The position numbers and the translations under genes are program-made. From positions 1 to 47,241 of the forward strand of contig LWTN01000237.1 in the NCBI GenBank assembly GCA_002101225.1: 47,241 nucleotides of DNA, given 5' to 3'. Below the pieces are notes generated by a model. It was not told the DNA's origin. It searched no databases and saw only the letters and a program-made list of their open reading frames with translations. Below, in pieces: positions 1 through 9,264 of the stretch. Source of the stretch: Cycloclasticus sp. symbiont of Poecilosclerida sp. M (GTDB lineage Bacteria > Pseudomonadota > Gammaproteobacteria > Methylococcales > Cycloclasticaceae). Each line of letters starts with the position of its first letter. The stretch's first letter is position 1.

Positions 1-2
1 CC

Positions 3-107
3 AAAAATGCAACCGTTTATGGTTTAGCTGCCATGGCTGCGAACATTCGCAAAGGAGCCAAGTTTTTAACGCTCTACGGCATACCAGAGCCAAGTTATGC
101 GGGGTAA
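3..107 (+). pseudogene. C-terminal tail of a probable DDE transposase (partial at window edge)
   Basis: An open frame enters from the window's left edge and stops at TAA 105-107. The 34 visible residues are small and basic (AAMAANIRKGAKF in the middle, ending PSYAG) and resemble the last helix of IS4/IS5-like transposases. No catalytic residues are visible, so the family is not settled. It lies 140 bases before a second transposase remnant. It could be the end of an intact element that begins outside the window, or a relic. Confidence 0.35.
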
Positions 108-236
108 ATGTGTCAAAAATCGGGGAAAACCACTGAAAAACAGGAATAAAATTGATTTAATGTATTAAATGACCTAAAGAACAGTGTAATTGACGAAAAA
201 ATAGGGGAATATGGATAAAGTTGTTGGTTGTGCTGA

Positions 237-530
237 GGTCTCTCCTTGTTGTCCGATGCACAAATAACCCATCTCTGGACGTACCCAAGCAGCCCCAAGA
301 TGAACGCCGTCTGCGAGCGTTTCAACCGAACCATACAAGAACAGTTCGTCGACTATCACGAAGAGTTACTGTTTACCGATTTAGCCGCGTTTAATGAAAA
401 GTTAGCAGATTGGTTAGTGAAACATAACAGCATAAGACCGCATAAAGGTTTAGAGTTAAAAACACCTATTGCATATATTATTGAAAACAAACCACAGTGC
501 AATATGTGGTGGACTCATACATTAACTTGA
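237..530 (+). pseudogene. IS3/IS481-type transposase, C-terminal remnant of the integrase core
   Basis: The frame encodes the last part of an rve integrase core. It includes the PKMNAVCERFNRT segment, which carries the final Glu of the DDE triad, followed by an NSIRPHKGLELKTP tail typical of IS3/IS481 transposases. An in-frame TGA at 234-236 closes the frame upstream and no good ATG is present, only TTG codons at 246. The first two catalytic Asp residues and the DNA-binding part are missing. It is therefore a dead fragment. Its stop lies 54 bases from hisB, so an insertion and deletion has rearranged the region upstream of the his genes. Confidence 0.8.
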
Positions 531-555
531 TATCCCCTCTTTTAACTGGGAAAAT
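527..555 (+). promoter_or_regulatory. candidate promoter for the his operon
   Basis: A TTGATA (527-532) and a GAAAAT (550-555) are spaced 17 bases apart, about 30 bases before hisB. The -35 overlaps the stop codon of the transposase remnant. The -10 matches the sigma-70 consensus at four of six positions. This is a pattern match only; transcription could also enter from further upstream. Confidence 0.35.
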
Positions 556-584
556 GCATCACACCGCAAGAGCAGCATGGAACA

Positions 585-1178
585 ATGAATAATAGAACGG
601 CCACCGTAAAGCGCGACACCTTAGAAACACAGATTACCGTTACCGTTAACCTTGATGGAACGGGCAAGACGAAATTCAACACGGGCATTCCTTTTCTTGA
701 GCACATGCTTGATCAAATTGCGCGCCACGGCATGATGGATTTGGACATCGACGCCAAGGGTGATCTACACATTGACGCGCACCATACCGTTGAAGATCTT
801 GGTATTACGCTCGGAAAAGCAATATCCGATGCTGTCGGTGAGCGCAAAGGCATCTATCGTTATGGCCACGCTTATGTGCCATTAGACGAGGCTTTATCGC
901 GCGTTGTTATCGACTTTTCAGGGCGCCCCGGTCTTATGTATGGAGTAGATTTCCCACGCGCAAGAATCGGTGATTTTGACGCTGACTTGTTCCGCGAATT
1001 CTTTCAAGGTTTTGTCAATCACGCCAATGTCACCCTACACATTGATAACTTGAAGGGCATTAACGCCCACCACGTGGCTGAAACCGTCTTCAAAGCCTTT
1101 GGCCGTGCGCTGCGTTTTTCACTCGAACGAGATGCTCGTATGGAAGGCATCACGCCCTCAACGAAAGGTTGTTTATAA
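585..1178 (+). CDS. hisB: imidazoleglycerol-phosphate dehydratase
   Basis: HisB converts imidazole-glycerol phosphate to imidazole-acetol phosphate, the sixth step of histidine synthesis, in the cytoplasm. The protein is 197 residues, the usual size of the monofunctional enzyme, so it lacks the phosphatase domain of the E. coli fusion. Two manganese-binding His clusters are visible, HHTVED at residues 66-71 and AHHVAE at 161-166, with the PFLEHML segment near residue 40 and the STKGCL-type C-terminus. It is the first gene of the his group. Transposase remnants lie directly upstream, so the original 5' context of the operon has been altered. Confidence 0.97.
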   Translation: MNNRTATVKRDTLETQITVTVNLDGTGKTKFNTGIPFLEHMLDQIARHGMMDLDIDAKGDLHIDAHHTVEDLGITLGKAISDAVGERKGIYRYGHAYVPLDEALSRVVIDFSGRPGLMYGVDFPRARIGDFDADLFREFFQGFVNHANVTLHIDNLKGINAHHVAETVFKAFGRALRFSLERDARMEGITPSTKGCL

Positions 1179-1199
1179 CCACTTAGCGAGTATTAAAGT

Positions 1200-1847
1200 A
1201 TGGCCACCGTTGCCGTTATCGATTATGGAATGGGAAACCTCCACTCCATTGCCAAAGCGTTAAAGACCGTCTCACCTGAATCTGACGTGATGATTACCGC
1301 AGGCAAAAAATTTATTTTGTCTGCGAATTACGTCGTCTTCCCTGGCGTGGGCGCGATTCGCGATTGCATGCACACCCTTACTAAAAGTGGTTTAGACGAA
1401 ACCATTCGAGAAGTTGCTAGTAAAGGCACGCCCTTACTAGCCATCTGTATTGGTATGCAAGCACTGCTTGAGCACAGCGAAGAAAACGGCGGCATTGACT
1501 GTTTAGGCGTATTGCCAGGCAAGGTCGTAAAGTTTGCAACTAATTTAACAGATAACGACAATAAAAAACTCAAAATCCCACATATTGGGTGGAATAAAGT
1601 TAATTATATATATAATAAACCACTATTTATAAATATTGAACAGAATGAACGTTTTTATTTCGTTCATAGCTACCATTCGTCAGAAGTGGGAAACAATAAC
1701 ACGATAGCGACGTGTAATTACCCAAATTCTTTCCCATGCGCATTAAAGTGGGAAAATATTGTCGCCGTTCAGTTCCATCCAGAGAAAAGCCAACGCGCTG
1801 GATTGCAATTACTTAAAAACTTTTTAAACTGGGATGGAAAATCCTAA
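1200..1847 (+). CDS. hisH: imidazole glycerol phosphate synthase, glutamine amidotransferase subunit
   Basis: HisH hydrolyses glutamine and channels ammonia to HisF (IGP synthase, fifth step). The class I amidotransferase triad is present: Cys83 in AICIGMQ, then His193 and Glu195 in QFHPEK. The length of 215 residues is normal. It sits 21 bases after hisB and 41 before hisA, so it is probably co-transcribed. The stretch from about 1535 to 1700 is much richer in A and T than the neighbouring his genes and uses runs of Asn, Lys and Ile codons. This could reflect a local recombination event or relaxed selection. The frame stays open and the catalytic residues are kept, so the gene is called intact. 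Confidence 0.96.
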   Translation: MATVAVIDYGMGNLHSIAKALKTVSPESDVMITAGKKFILSANYVVFPGVGAIRDCMHTLTKSGLDETIREVASKGTPLLAICIGMQALLEHSEENGGIDCLGVLPGKVVKFATNLTDNDNKKLKIPHIGWNKVNYIYNKPLFINIEQNERFYFVHSYHSSEVGNNNTIATCNYPNSFPCALKWENIVAVQFHPEKSQRAGLQLLKNFLNWDGKS

Positions 1848-1888
1848 TAACTACGTTATCACGGCCAAACAACTAGGAAACAATAGAC

Positions 1889-2623
1889 ATGATTCTAATA
1901 CCCGCCATTGATCTTAAAGAGGGGAAGTGCGTACGATTACGCCAGGGACGCATGGAAGATGAAACCATCTTCTCAGAAAACCCCGTCGAAGTTGCCACTC
2001 GCTGGGTTAACGAAGGCGCAAAAAGACTCCATCTTGTAGATTTGGACGGTGCATTCGCGGGCAAGCCCGTCAATGCGGGCGTCGTGCACGATATTGCAAG
2101 CGCTCACCCCGAGCTTGTTATTCAAGTCGGTGGTGGAATTCGCGACGAAGACACGATCCAAACCTACCTTAACGCTGGGGTTCAATACGTGATTATCGGC
2201 ACTAAAGCGGTTAACGCCCCGCATTTTGTCGGCGATATATGCGTTGAATTCCCAGGACATATAATTGTAGGCCTTGACGCAAAAGACGGAAAGGTGGCAA
2301 TTGATGGCTGGTCAAAACTGTCGCATCACGACGTCATTGATATGGCCAAACACTTCGAAAACGACGGCGTCGACTCGATTATATACACCGATATTGGTCG
2401 TGACGGCATGATGAAAGGTGTCAACGTTGAAGCCACCGCAAAACTTGCCAGCTCTATCACCATTCCTGTGATCGCATCTGGAGGCATCACTAATATGGAC
2501 GACATCCATGCATTAGGCAAAGTTGCCAACGAGGGTATTATGGGCGCTATAACTGGCCGCGCAATTTACGAGGGCACGCTCGATTTTGCTGAAGGCGAAA
2601 AACTAGCGGGAAGCTTCGCCTAA
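1889..2623 (+). CDS. hisA: phosphoribosylformimino-5-aminoimidazole carboxamide ribotide isomerase
   Basis: HisA is the (beta-alpha)8-barrel Amadori isomerase that turns ProFAR into PRFAR, the substrate of HisF/HisH. The protein has 244 residues, as expected. The two catalytic Asp residues are seen at position 8 (PAIDLKEG) and position 130 (GLDAKDG). The phosphate-binding GGGI loop is near 81-84 and the second one (ASGGITN) is near 197. An AGGAAA ribosome binding site lies about 10 bases before the ATG. The gene is followed 13 bases later by hisF. Confidence 0.97.
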   Translation: MILIPAIDLKEGKCVRLRQGRMEDETIFSENPVEVATRWVNEGAKRLHLVDLDGAFAGKPVNAGVVHDIASAHPELVIQVGGGIRDEDTIQTYLNAGVQYVIIGTKAVNAPHFVGDICVEFPGHIIVGLDAKDGKVAIDGWSKLSHHDVIDMAKHFENDGVDSIIYTDIGRDGMMKGVNVEATAKLASSITIPVIASGGITNMDDIHALGKVANEGIMGAITGRAIYEGTLDFAEGEKLAGSFA

Positions 2624-2636
2624 GCTGACACTGAAT

Positions 2637-3410
2637 ATGGGACTGGCTAAACGCATCATACCTTGCTTAGACGTCGACAATGGTCGCGTCGTAAAAGGCG
2701 TTCAATTCGTTGATATTCGTGACGCAGGCGATCCCGTTGAAATTGCGCGCCGCTATGATAAAGAAGGCGCCGATGAAATCACCTTTCTCGATATTACAGC
2801 CAGTTCTGATAACCGAGAAACCATAGTGAACGTTGTAGAACAAGTTGCCGGTGAAGTTTTTATCCCCCTCACCGTAGGCGGCGGCATCCGCACCTTAGAA
2901 GATATCAGGCGCATGTTGAAAGCGGGCGCCGACAAGGTGGGCATCAATACCGCTGCTGTTTTTAATCCAGAGTTTGTCAAACAAGCCGCTGAACGCTTTG
3001 GCTCACAGTGCATCGTTGTCGCAATCGACGCTAAATCCGTGAGCGCCAAGGGCGAACCCAAGCGTTGGGAAATCTTCACCCACGGAGGCCGTAAAGAAAC
3101 CGGTTTAGACGCCATCGAGTGGGCCAAAAAAATGGTCACCTTTGGCGCAGGTGAAATCTTACTGACCAGCATGGATCGTGATGGCACAAAGATTGGCTTC
3201 GACCTTGAGCTAACCCGCGCGATAAGCGAAGCGGTCGACGTCCCCGTCATCGCCTCAGGTGGGGTGGGAACGCTAGATCACTTGGCCGATGGCGTAACCA
3301 AGGGCAAGGCAGACGCCGTTTTAGCGGCCAGTATTTTCCACTTTGCCGAATATACCATTGCTCAAGCTAAGCAACACATGCAAGATAAAGGCATTGAGGT
3401 ACGCTTATGA
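2637..3410 (+). CDS. hisF: imidazole glycerol phosphate synthase, cyclase subunit
   Basis: HisF is the barrel partner of HisH and forms imidazole-glycerol phosphate and AICAR from PRFAR and ammonia. It has 257 residues and the conserved ends. Catalytic Asp12 (CLDVDNG) and Asp131 (AIDAKS) are present, as are the phosphate loops GGGIR (81-85) and ASGGVG in the last third. The last bases overlap the start of hisI by four bases (ATGA), a sign of translational coupling. Confidence 0.97.
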   Translation: MGLAKRIIPCLDVDNGRVVKGVQFVDIRDAGDPVEIARRYDKEGADEITFLDITASSDNRETIVNVVEQVAGEVFIPLTVGGGIRTLEDIRRMLKAGADKVGINTAAVFNPEFVKQAAERFGSQCIVVAIDAKSVSAKGEPKRWEIFTHGGRKETGLDAIEWAKKMVTFGAGEILLTSMDRDGTKIGFDLELTRAISEAVDVPVIASGGVGTLDHLADGVTKGKADAVLAASIFHFAEYTIAQAKQHMQDKGIEVRL

Positions 3411-3793
3411 GCAATTGGCTGGATGACGTTCGTTGGGATGCGCAAGGCCTTGCGCCAGCCATCGCGCAAGACTACAAAACAGGCGAGGTCCTTATGGTCG
3501 CTTGGATGAACAAAGAGGCCTTGCAGCTGAGCGCGGAACAAGGCCACGCTGTTTACTGGTCTCGCTCACGTAATAAGCTTTGGCACAAAGGCGAAGAGTC
3601 GGGGCACCAACAGAAAATTCACGCCATCCGTTTAGACTGCGACGAAGATGCTATTCTGTTGTCGGTTGAACAAAAGGGAGGCATTGCCTGTCATACTGGG
3701 CGCCAGAGCTGCTTTTACCGCGAATTAAGCAATGAAAAATGGCTTGAAAAAGAAGCCGTTCTAAAAGACCCAAAAGACATCTATAAAAAATAG
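3407..3793 (+). CDS. hisI: phosphoribosyl-AMP cyclohydrolase
   Basis: HisI opens the purine ring of PR-AMP (third step). This is the stand-alone 128-residue form, not the HisIE fusion of enteric bacteria. The zinc ligands Cys78, Cys95 and Cys102 are present (DCDED, then CHTGRQSC), and Asp77, Asp79 and Asp81 make the magnesium site. It overlaps hisF by four bases and is followed nine bases later by hisE, as in Pseudomonas. Confidence 0.96.
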   Translation: MSNWLDDVRWDAQGLAPAIAQDYKTGEVLMVAWMNKEALQLSAEQGHAVYWSRSRNKLWHKGEESGHQQKIHAIRLDCDEDAILLSVEQKGGIACHTGRQSCFYRELSNEKWLEKEAVLKDPKDIYKK

Positions 3794-3802
3794 CACCACA
3801 TC

Positions 3803-4120
3803 ATGAGCGACATACTTAAACAATTAGAAGCCGTCTTACAGCAGAGAAAGTCTGAAGACCCTAGCTCGTCTTACGCTGCTAGTCTTTACGCAAAAGGGCT
3901 CGATAGCATCCTTAAAAAAATAGGCGAAGAGTCTGCAGAAACCATTATTGCGGCAAAATCAGGCGATAAAGAACAAATCATCTATGAAACAGCTGACCTG
4001 TGGTTCCACACCTTGGTCATGCTCGCTCAACAAGATTTAAGTTCAGACGCGGTGCTTAAAGAGCTGGAACGACGGTTTGGCCTATCGGGTTTAGATGAAA
4101 AAGCCAGTAGAAACAAGTAG
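3803..4120 (+). CDS. hisE: phosphoribosyl-ATP pyrophosphatase
   Basis: HisE removes pyrophosphate from PR-ATP (second step). The all-alpha NTP-pyrophosphohydrolase signature is visible: KKIGEESAE near residues 36-44, then a YETADLWFH segment near 57-65, which supply the acidic metal ligands. The length of 105 residues is normal. It ends 38 bases before tatA. A hisI-hisE-tat order is known from pseudomonads. Confidence 0.95.
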   Translation: MSDILKQLEAVLQQRKSEDPSSSYAASLYAKGLDSILKKIGEESAETIIAAKSGDKEQIIYETADLWFHTLVMLAQQDLSSDAVLKELERRFGLSGLDEKASRNK

Positions 4121-4158
4121 AATGTGCTTACTTACACAACAAAGCTAGAGGTTCCCCC

Positions 4159-4371
4159 ATGGGCGGTATTGGCATTTGGCAATTAATTATTATTCTCGTT
4201 ATCGTGCTTTTATTATTTGGCACAAAGCGTTTGCGCAATCTTGGCGGCGATTTAGGCGGTGCCATCAAAGGCTTTAAAGGCGCAATGAAAGACGGCGAAG
4301 AAGAAAAAAGTGACGACAGCCAAAAATCCGTCACAGACGAAGAGTCTGATAAAAAAGAGTCCGACAAATAA
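4159..4371 (+). CDS. tatA: Sec-independent translocase pore protein TatA
   Basis: TatA forms the size-variable channel that exports folded proteins through the inner membrane. The start MGGIGIWQ matches E. coli TatA including the polar residue at position 8. A single membrane helix (about 5-20) is followed by the [10 protein letters not shown] hinge, an amphipathic helix with [12 protein letters not shown], and a charged Ser/Glu/Lys tail. At 70 residues it is slightly short. Only 42 bases separate it from tatC and no tatB lies between them, so this TatA may have to serve both the TatA and TatB roles, or tatB may lie elsewhere. Confidence 0.95.
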   Translation: MGGIGIWQLIIILVIVLLLFGTKRLRNLGGDLGGAIKGFKGAMKDGEEEKSDDSQKSVTDEESDKKESDK

Positions 4372-4413
4372 CCTTCTACTGAGCACGAAACTCTAACAAT
4401 AGAGTGTCGCACC

Positions 4414-5160
4414 ATGTCATCAAAAGCAGATTCCAACGAACAAGAAAGCAGTTTTGTTTCCCACTTAGTTGAATTACGCACGCGCTTAATTCACGCGCTG
4501 GTCGGCATGCTGGTCATCTTTTTCCCACTGATGCCCTTTGCCAACGACATTTATTCACTCGTCGCGCAACCGCTCCTCGTACATATGCCAGAAGGTACGA
4601 GCATGGTGGCAATTAAAGTTATCTCGCCTTTTTTAACGCCGTTAAAACTTACCTTAATGCTGTCCGTCTTTCTCAGCATTCCCTGGATTTTCTATCAGCT
4701 TTGGTTGTTTATTGCGCCCGGCTTATATCCGCACGAAAAACACGTCGCCCTACCGCTCGTTAGCGCGGGTACTTTTTTATTTTATACCGGCATGTTGTTC
4801 GCCTATTTCATTGTAATGCCACTCATCTTCCAATTCCTCACAGCGACGGCTCCTGAAGGCGTCGCCATGATGACCGACATTAGCGAGTACCTTGATTTTG
4901 TACTCACTCTATTTTTTGCCTTTGGCGTCGCATTTCAGGTGCCCATCGCTACCTTCTTACTAGTCAAAACGGGTGTTTCCACCCCGCAAAGCCTCGCCGA
5001 AAAAAGACCCTACATTATCGTCGGCGCCTTTGTCGTGGGCATGTTGCTCACGCCACCCGATGTGATTTCGCAAACCTTATTGGCCTTACCCATGTGGTTA
5101 TTATTTGAAATTGGCCTATTGATGTCGAAAAGGTTTACAATCCGCTACTGCATCAACTGA
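4414..5160 (+). CDS. tatC: Sec-independent translocase receptor subunit TatC
   Basis: TatC is the six-helix membrane receptor that binds the twin-arginine signal peptide. It matches E. coli TatC along its length: HLVELRTRL near residues 17-25, the FIAPGLYPHEKH segment, FAFGVAFQVP in helix 4, and the KRPYIIVGAFVVGMLLTPPD block (residues 194-213) near the end. The residue equal to E. coli Glu170 is Gln here, a change seen in other TatC proteins. The length of 248 is normal. The next gene starts on the base after the tatC stop. Confidence 0.96.
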   Translation: MSSKADSNEQESSFVSHLVELRTRLIHALVGMLVIFFPLMPFANDIYSLVAQPLLVHMPEGTSMVAIKVISPFLTPLKLTLMLSVFLSIPWIFYQLWLFIAPGLYPHEKHVALPLVSAGTFLFYTGMLFAYFIVMPLIFQFLTATAPEGVAMMTDISEYLDFVLTLFFAFGVAFQVPIATFLLVKTGVSTPQSLAEKRPYIIVGAFVVGMLLTPPDVISQTLLALPMWLLFEIGLLMSKRFTIRYCIN

Positions 5161-5580
5161 ATGAGACACCTGCTTCTATTACTTCTTATCATCATGTGCC
5201 CTAAAGCCTTTTCATTTTCAAACCCTTTAAAGGCCTGCCCTGATAAACCAAATTGCGTCTACAGCAAAGCGAAAGACGAGCACGCTATTGAACCCCTTAT
5301 TATTAAAGGTGGCTCCCGCCTAAATACAAACGCCATTATCGAAGCGATAAAACAAGTTGAGGCAAACGTCACCGTTGTGGTCAAAAAAGGGCACATCCAC
5401 GCCGAAGTCACTAGCCGCGTCTTTGGCTTTATTGATGATTTGGACCTAATTTTTAACGCCAAAGAAAATACCCTCCACGTGCGCTCTGCCTCCAGAAAGG
5501 GCCACTATGACTTTGGCGTTAATCGACGCCGCATTGAAAAGCTCCGAAAACGCCTGAAAAAGGCAGGCATTATCCAATGA
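5161..5580 (+). CDS. DUF1499 family exported protein
   Basis: The 139-residue protein starts with a hydrophobic leader (about residues 3-18) and looks secreted to the periplasm. The body carries DUF1499 marks: CPDKPNCV near residues 25-32, a central [17 protein letters not shown] region (residues 80-96), and a [18 protein letters not shown] segment (residues 108-125). No clear lipobox is seen. The molecular function of the family is not known. It abuts tatC with no gap and overlaps the next gene by four bases, so all three are probably translated from one mRNA. Confidence 0.85.
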   Translation: MRHLLLLLLIIMCPKAFSFSNPLKACPDKPNCVYSKAKDEHAIEPLIIKGGSRLNTNAIIEAIKQVEANVTVVVKKGHIHAEVTSRVFGFIDDLDLIFNAKENTLHVRSASRKGHYDFGVNRRRIEKLRKRLKKAGIIQ

Positions 5581-7739
5581 TGCCACTGGCTGAGCCCCTT
5601 TCTGCCTACCCTAAGTATTGGGCTGAGTGCTATGGCACAGCGCCATTTTTACCTACCACACGGGCAGAAATGGATGCGCTCGGCTGGGACAGCTGCGACA
5701 TCATTATCGTCACTGGAGACGCCTACGTAGACCACCCCAGTTTTGGTATGGCCGTCATTGGTCGGCTATTAGAAAAACAAGGGTTTCGCGTGGGTATTAT
5801 CGACCAGCCCGACTGGAAAAATGCGGATGATTTTTCAACGCTCGGCCAACCCAATTTATTTTTTGGTATCGCCGCTGGCAATATGGACTCGATGATTAAT
5901 CGTTATACGGCGGACAAACGCATACGCTCGGACGATGCCTATTCCCCAGACGATAAAGCGGGGCACCGGCCTGACCGCGCGGTGATTGTATACACCCAAC
6001 GTTGCAAAGAAGCTTATCCCGAAACCCCTCTCGTCGTTGGCAGTATCGAGGCCAGCCTACGCCGAATCGCTCACTATGATTACTGGGACGACGAAGTTAG
6101 ACGTTCCATTTTGATCGATTCGCAGGCCGATATTTTGCTATACGGTAACGCCGAACGCGCCCTAGCGGAGTTGGCGCACCGTCTATCGATGAACGAAAAA
6201 ATTGGCGATATGACCGACATTCGCGGTACCGCCTTTGTACGAGATACGCTACCCAATGGTTGGACGCTCATTGATTCGACCCGCGTTGACCGACCAGGCA
6301 AGATTGACCCTCACAATAACCCATACCAATCAGACGAAGAGCTCGCCGCAGCGACCGGCGGAAAGTGCCAGATCAGCAGCGACAAAAAAACGCATGATGG
6401 CAGCCAAGTCGTGACCCTCAATTTTTTGCCCAAGCACAGTAAAACCGAGCGCGCTAAAACCGTTATTCGCGTACCGTCTTACAAAAAAGTTAAAAGTGAC
6501 CCCGTGCTATACGCCCACGCCTCGCGAGTTTTGCACTTGGAGACAAACCCTGGCAACGCCCGTGCGCTAATTCAAAATAACGACGGCAAAGACGTTTGGT
6601 TAAACCCACCGCCTATTCCATTATCTACAGAAGAGATGGACGAAGTATTCGGGCTGCCGTACCAACGTGTTCCACACCCAAAATACGAAGGCCAGCGAAT
6701 ACCTGCTTACGAAATGATTCGTTTTTCCATCAACATCATGCGCGGTTGTTTTGGTGGTTGTACTTTTTGTTCTATAACTGAGCACGAAGGGCGAATTATA
6801 CAAAATCGTTCAGAACAGTCGGTTTTGCAGGAAATAGAAAACATTCGCGACAAGACACCCGGTTTTACCGGCACAATTTCAGATCTTGGTGGCCCAACAG
6901 CTAATATGTACCGTCTAGCGTGTAAGGACCCTAAAATCGAAGCCGCTTGCCGACTCCCCTCCTGCGTATACCCCGGTATTTGCGAAAACCTAAATACCGA
7001 CCACGACCCGCTAATTAAGTTGTATAAAAAAGCGCGCAAAATTAAAGGCGTTAAGCGCATTTTAATCGCATCCGGCCTACGCTACGACTTAGCCGTAGAG
7101 TCACCTGAATACGTCGAAGAGCTCGTTACCCATCACGTAGGCGGCTACTTAAAAATCGCGCCTGAACACACTGAGCAAGCCCCTTTATCCAAAATGATGA
7201 AGCCGGGCATTGGCAGCTACGAGCGCTTCAAAACCCTATTCGAGAAATTCACCAAAAAAGCAGGCAAAAAACAATACCTTATCCCGTACTTTATCGCCGC
7301 ACACCCCGGCACAGAAGACGAAGATATGGTGAACCTTGCGCTATGGCTAAAGAAAAATAAATTCCAAGCTGATCAAGTACAAACCTTTTACCCGTCCCCC
7401 ATGGCCACCGCCACCGCGATGTACCACACCGGCCGAAACCCACTGAAAGGCGTTAGCTACAAGAGCGAAAAAATAAATACGGTTAAAAAACTTGAGCAGC
7501 GCCGATTACACAAAGCCCTTTTGCGCTACCACGATGCCGGCAACTGGAAGGTGATTAAAGACCTATTACTAAAAATGGGTAAAAAGAACCTGATAGGCGA
7601 TGGCCCAAACTGCTTAATTCCCAGCTCACCTAACGACCATAAAAGCCGCAGCAAACAATCCACACAAAAATTTATTACCAAGCATACGAAGCAGGGCTAC
7701 AAACCCCTAAAGAAAACTTTTCGCCAAAAGAAGCGTTAA
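5577..7739 (+). CDS. YgiQ family radical SAM protein
   Basis: A 720-residue protein of the YgiQ (UPF0313) group. The radical SAM cluster motif CxxxCxxC is seen as CFGGCTFC near residue 391, which should bind a 4Fe-4S cluster and SAM. The N-terminal part has a B12-binding-like or UPF0313_N fold ([19 protein letters not shown]). The middle has further conserved Cys residues ([16 protein letters not shown]), and the C-terminal tail is basic and disordered. The substrate is not known. It overlaps the preceding gene by four bases (ATGA) and is followed six bases later by the SLC13 transporter. Confidence 0.93.
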   Translation: MMPLAEPLSAYPKYWAECYGTAPFLPTTRAEMDALGWDSCDIIIVTGDAYVDHPSFGMAVIGRLLEKQGFRVGIIDQPDWKNADDFSTLGQPNLFFGIAAGNMDSMINRYTADKRIRSDDAYSPDDKAGHRPDRAVIVYTQRCKEAYPETPLVVGSIEASLRRIAHYDYWDDEVRRSILIDSQADILLYGNAERALAELAHRLSMNEKIGDMTDIRGTAFVRDTLPNGWTLIDSTRVDRPGKIDPHNNPYQSDEELAAATGGKCQISSDKKTHDGSQVVTLNFLPKHSKTERAKTVIRVPSYKKVKSDPVLYAHASRVLHLETNPGNARALIQNNDGKDVWLNPPPIPLSTEEMDEVFGLPYQRVPHPKYEGQRIPAYEMIRFSINIMRGCFGGCTFCSITEHEGRIIQNRSEQSVLQEIENIRDKTPGFTGTISDLGGPTANMYRLACKDPKIEAACRLPSCVYPGICENLNTDHDPLIKLYKKARKIKGVKRILIASGLRYDLAVESPEYVEELVTHHVGGYLKIAPEHTEQAPLSKMMKPGIGSYERFKTLFEKFTKKAGKKQYLIPYFIAAHPGTEDEDMVNLALWLKKNKFQADQVQTFYPSPMATATAMYHTGRNPLKGVSYKSEKINTVKKLEQRRLHKALLRYHDAGNWKVIKDLLLKMGKKNLIGDGPNCLIPSSPNDHKSRSKQSTQKFITKHTKQGYKPLKKTFRQKKR

Positions 7740-7745
7740 CACCTA

Positions 7746-9194
7746 ATGGCCAATTTAAAGCAACTCAGCCTTTTCCTCGGTCCCATATTCGCTTTATTAG
7801 TTTTTCTAAGCTTACAACAAAGCAGCCTCGCTTCATCTATTTGCATCACCGCTGCTGTGGCCGTTTGGTGTGTGACCTGGTGGATTTTCGAGCCCGTACC
7901 TATTCCTATTACCTCCTTATTGCCCATCGCTATTTTCCCACTGGCTGGCGTGCTCACAGGCGAACAAGTGGCCGCGGCCTACGGCAATAAGTTGGTGCTG
8001 CTCCTGTTAGGTGGATTTCTGCTCTCCACCGCCATTGCACACTGCGGGGCACACCGGCGATTAGCGCTCACGATGGTGCATTGGTTTGGAAGTGATAATC
8101 CTAAGCGGCTGGTGCTGGGCTTTATGGTTGCGTGTGCTGTACTTAGCATGTGGATATCAAACACCGCCGCCACCTTAATGTTGCTGCCCGTTGCGCTGGC
8201 GGTTATCGATAGCGCAGATAATAAAAAATTGGGTTTACCCCTACTGCTTGGCTTGGCCTACGCCGCCAGTGTAGGTGGGATCAGCACGCCCATCGGCACA
8301 CCGCCCAACCTCGTTTTTATGCAGGTGTATGAAGAAAACACCGGGCTACAAATAAGTTTCACTCAGTGGATGGGGTGGGCTATACCTCTTGTGATTGTTT
8401 TTATCCCCATTATTTGGCTTTGGTTAACGCGAAAGCTTGAAAATACGGGGCACTGCCACCTACCAAAAATTGGCGCATGGAGCACCCACGAAGCCCGTGT
8501 AATGGTTATCTTTGGCCTTACCGCCTTGTTATGGATTACCCGCCGCGAGCCGTTTGGTGGTTGGAGCGGCTGGCTTGACTTGCCTCAAGCAAACGATGCC
8601 TCGGTCGCGCTACTGGCCGTTATTGCCTTATTTGTTATCCCTAATGGCAATAAAACTGAATTAACCGGACAAAAGTCCGGTTCAATGAAACTTATGCCCC
8701 GTGGGTACAAAGCTGAAGCAACGCAAAAGCTGCTCGATTGGAAAACCGCGAAACAAATCCCTTGGGGAATCTTACTGTTATTTAGCGGAGGTATATGTCT
8801 TGCCAAGGCCTTCGTCGCATCCGGCCTGAGCACCCAACTAGGTGAACAGCTCTCCGCCGTTACCGCGCTAAGCATCATCGGCATGATGGCCGTTATCGCT
8901 TTATGCGTCACCTTTATGACCGAAGCGACCAGCAATACGGCCACCACCGCCATGCTCATGCCGGTACTCGCGGCCACCGCTATTAATGCCGATATTGACC
9001 CCTTACTGCTTATGATCCCCGCCACCTTTAGCGCCAGCTGCGCCTTTATGCTTCCCGTTGCCACCCCCCCCAATACCATCGTATTTAGCAGTGGCCACGT
9101 ACATAGCAATCAAATGGCCAGGGAAGGGTTTGTTCTGAACTTGATTGGCGCTGTAATTGTTACCGCTATTTGTTGGATGCTACTCGCCAGCTAA
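7746..9194 (+). CDS. SLC13/DASS family sodium-coupled anion symporter
   Basis: A 482-residue inner-membrane protein with about eleven to twelve hydrophobic segments. The paired SNT substrate and sodium-binding motifs of the divalent anion:sodium symporters are present, SNTAAT near residue 138 and SNTATT near residue 395, each near a Pro-rich hairpin (TPIGTPPN and VATPPN). The family moves dicarboxylates, citrate or sulfate; the substrate cannot be told from sequence alone. The cytoplasmic loop near residues 305-322 is longer than usual and is encoded by a palindromic repeat that also occurs near 37095 (see the repeat entry). Confidence 0.9.
   Translation: MANLKQLSLFLGPIFALLVFLSLQQSSLASSICITAAVAVWCVTWWIFEPVPIPITSLLPIAIFPLAGVLTGEQVAAAYGNKLVLLLLGGFLLSTAIAHCGAHRRLALTMVHWFGSDNPKRLVLGFMVACAVLSMWISNTAATLMLLPVALAVIDSADNKKLGLPLLLGLAYAASVGGISTPIGTPPNLVFMQVYEENTGLQISFTQWMGWAIPLVIVFIPIIWLWLTRKLENTGHCHLPKIGAWSTHEARVMVIFGLTALLWITRREPFGGWSGWLDLPQANDASVALLAVIALFVIPNGNKTELTGQKSGSMKLMPRGYKAEATQKLLDWKTAKQIPWGILLLFSGGICLAKAFVASGLSTQLGEQLSAVTALSIIGMMAVIALCVTFMTEATSNTATTAMLMPVLAATAINADIDPLLLMIPATFSASCAFMLPVATPPNTIVFSSGHVHSNQMAREGFVLNLIGAVIVTAICWMLLAS
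8663..8708 (+). repeat. dispersed repeat, copy A (inside SLC13 coding region)
   Basis: A perfect 8-bp stem with an AAAA loop (AACCGGAC/GTCCGGTT, 8663-8682) is followed by a conserved 27-base block starting at 8681 (TTCAATGAAACTTATGCCC, one variable base, GTGGGTA). The block is 26/27 identical to 37095-37121. Here it is read in frame as part of a loop of the transporter. It looks like a mobile or REP-like sequence that entered the gene without breaking it. Confidence 0.7.
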
Positions 9195-9264
9195 ATGGTT
9201 ATTGTTTATGCTAGGCTACTTCCCGTTACATTAATTTGTCGTTAAATTAGAGCTCAAAAACTAG

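Noticed and set aside
1328..1573. Long antisense frames inside hisH, hisF, recQ, pyrC', ahcY and others
   Set aside because: They mirror the codon pattern of well-supported genes on the other strand and have no domain signals or ribosome binding sites.
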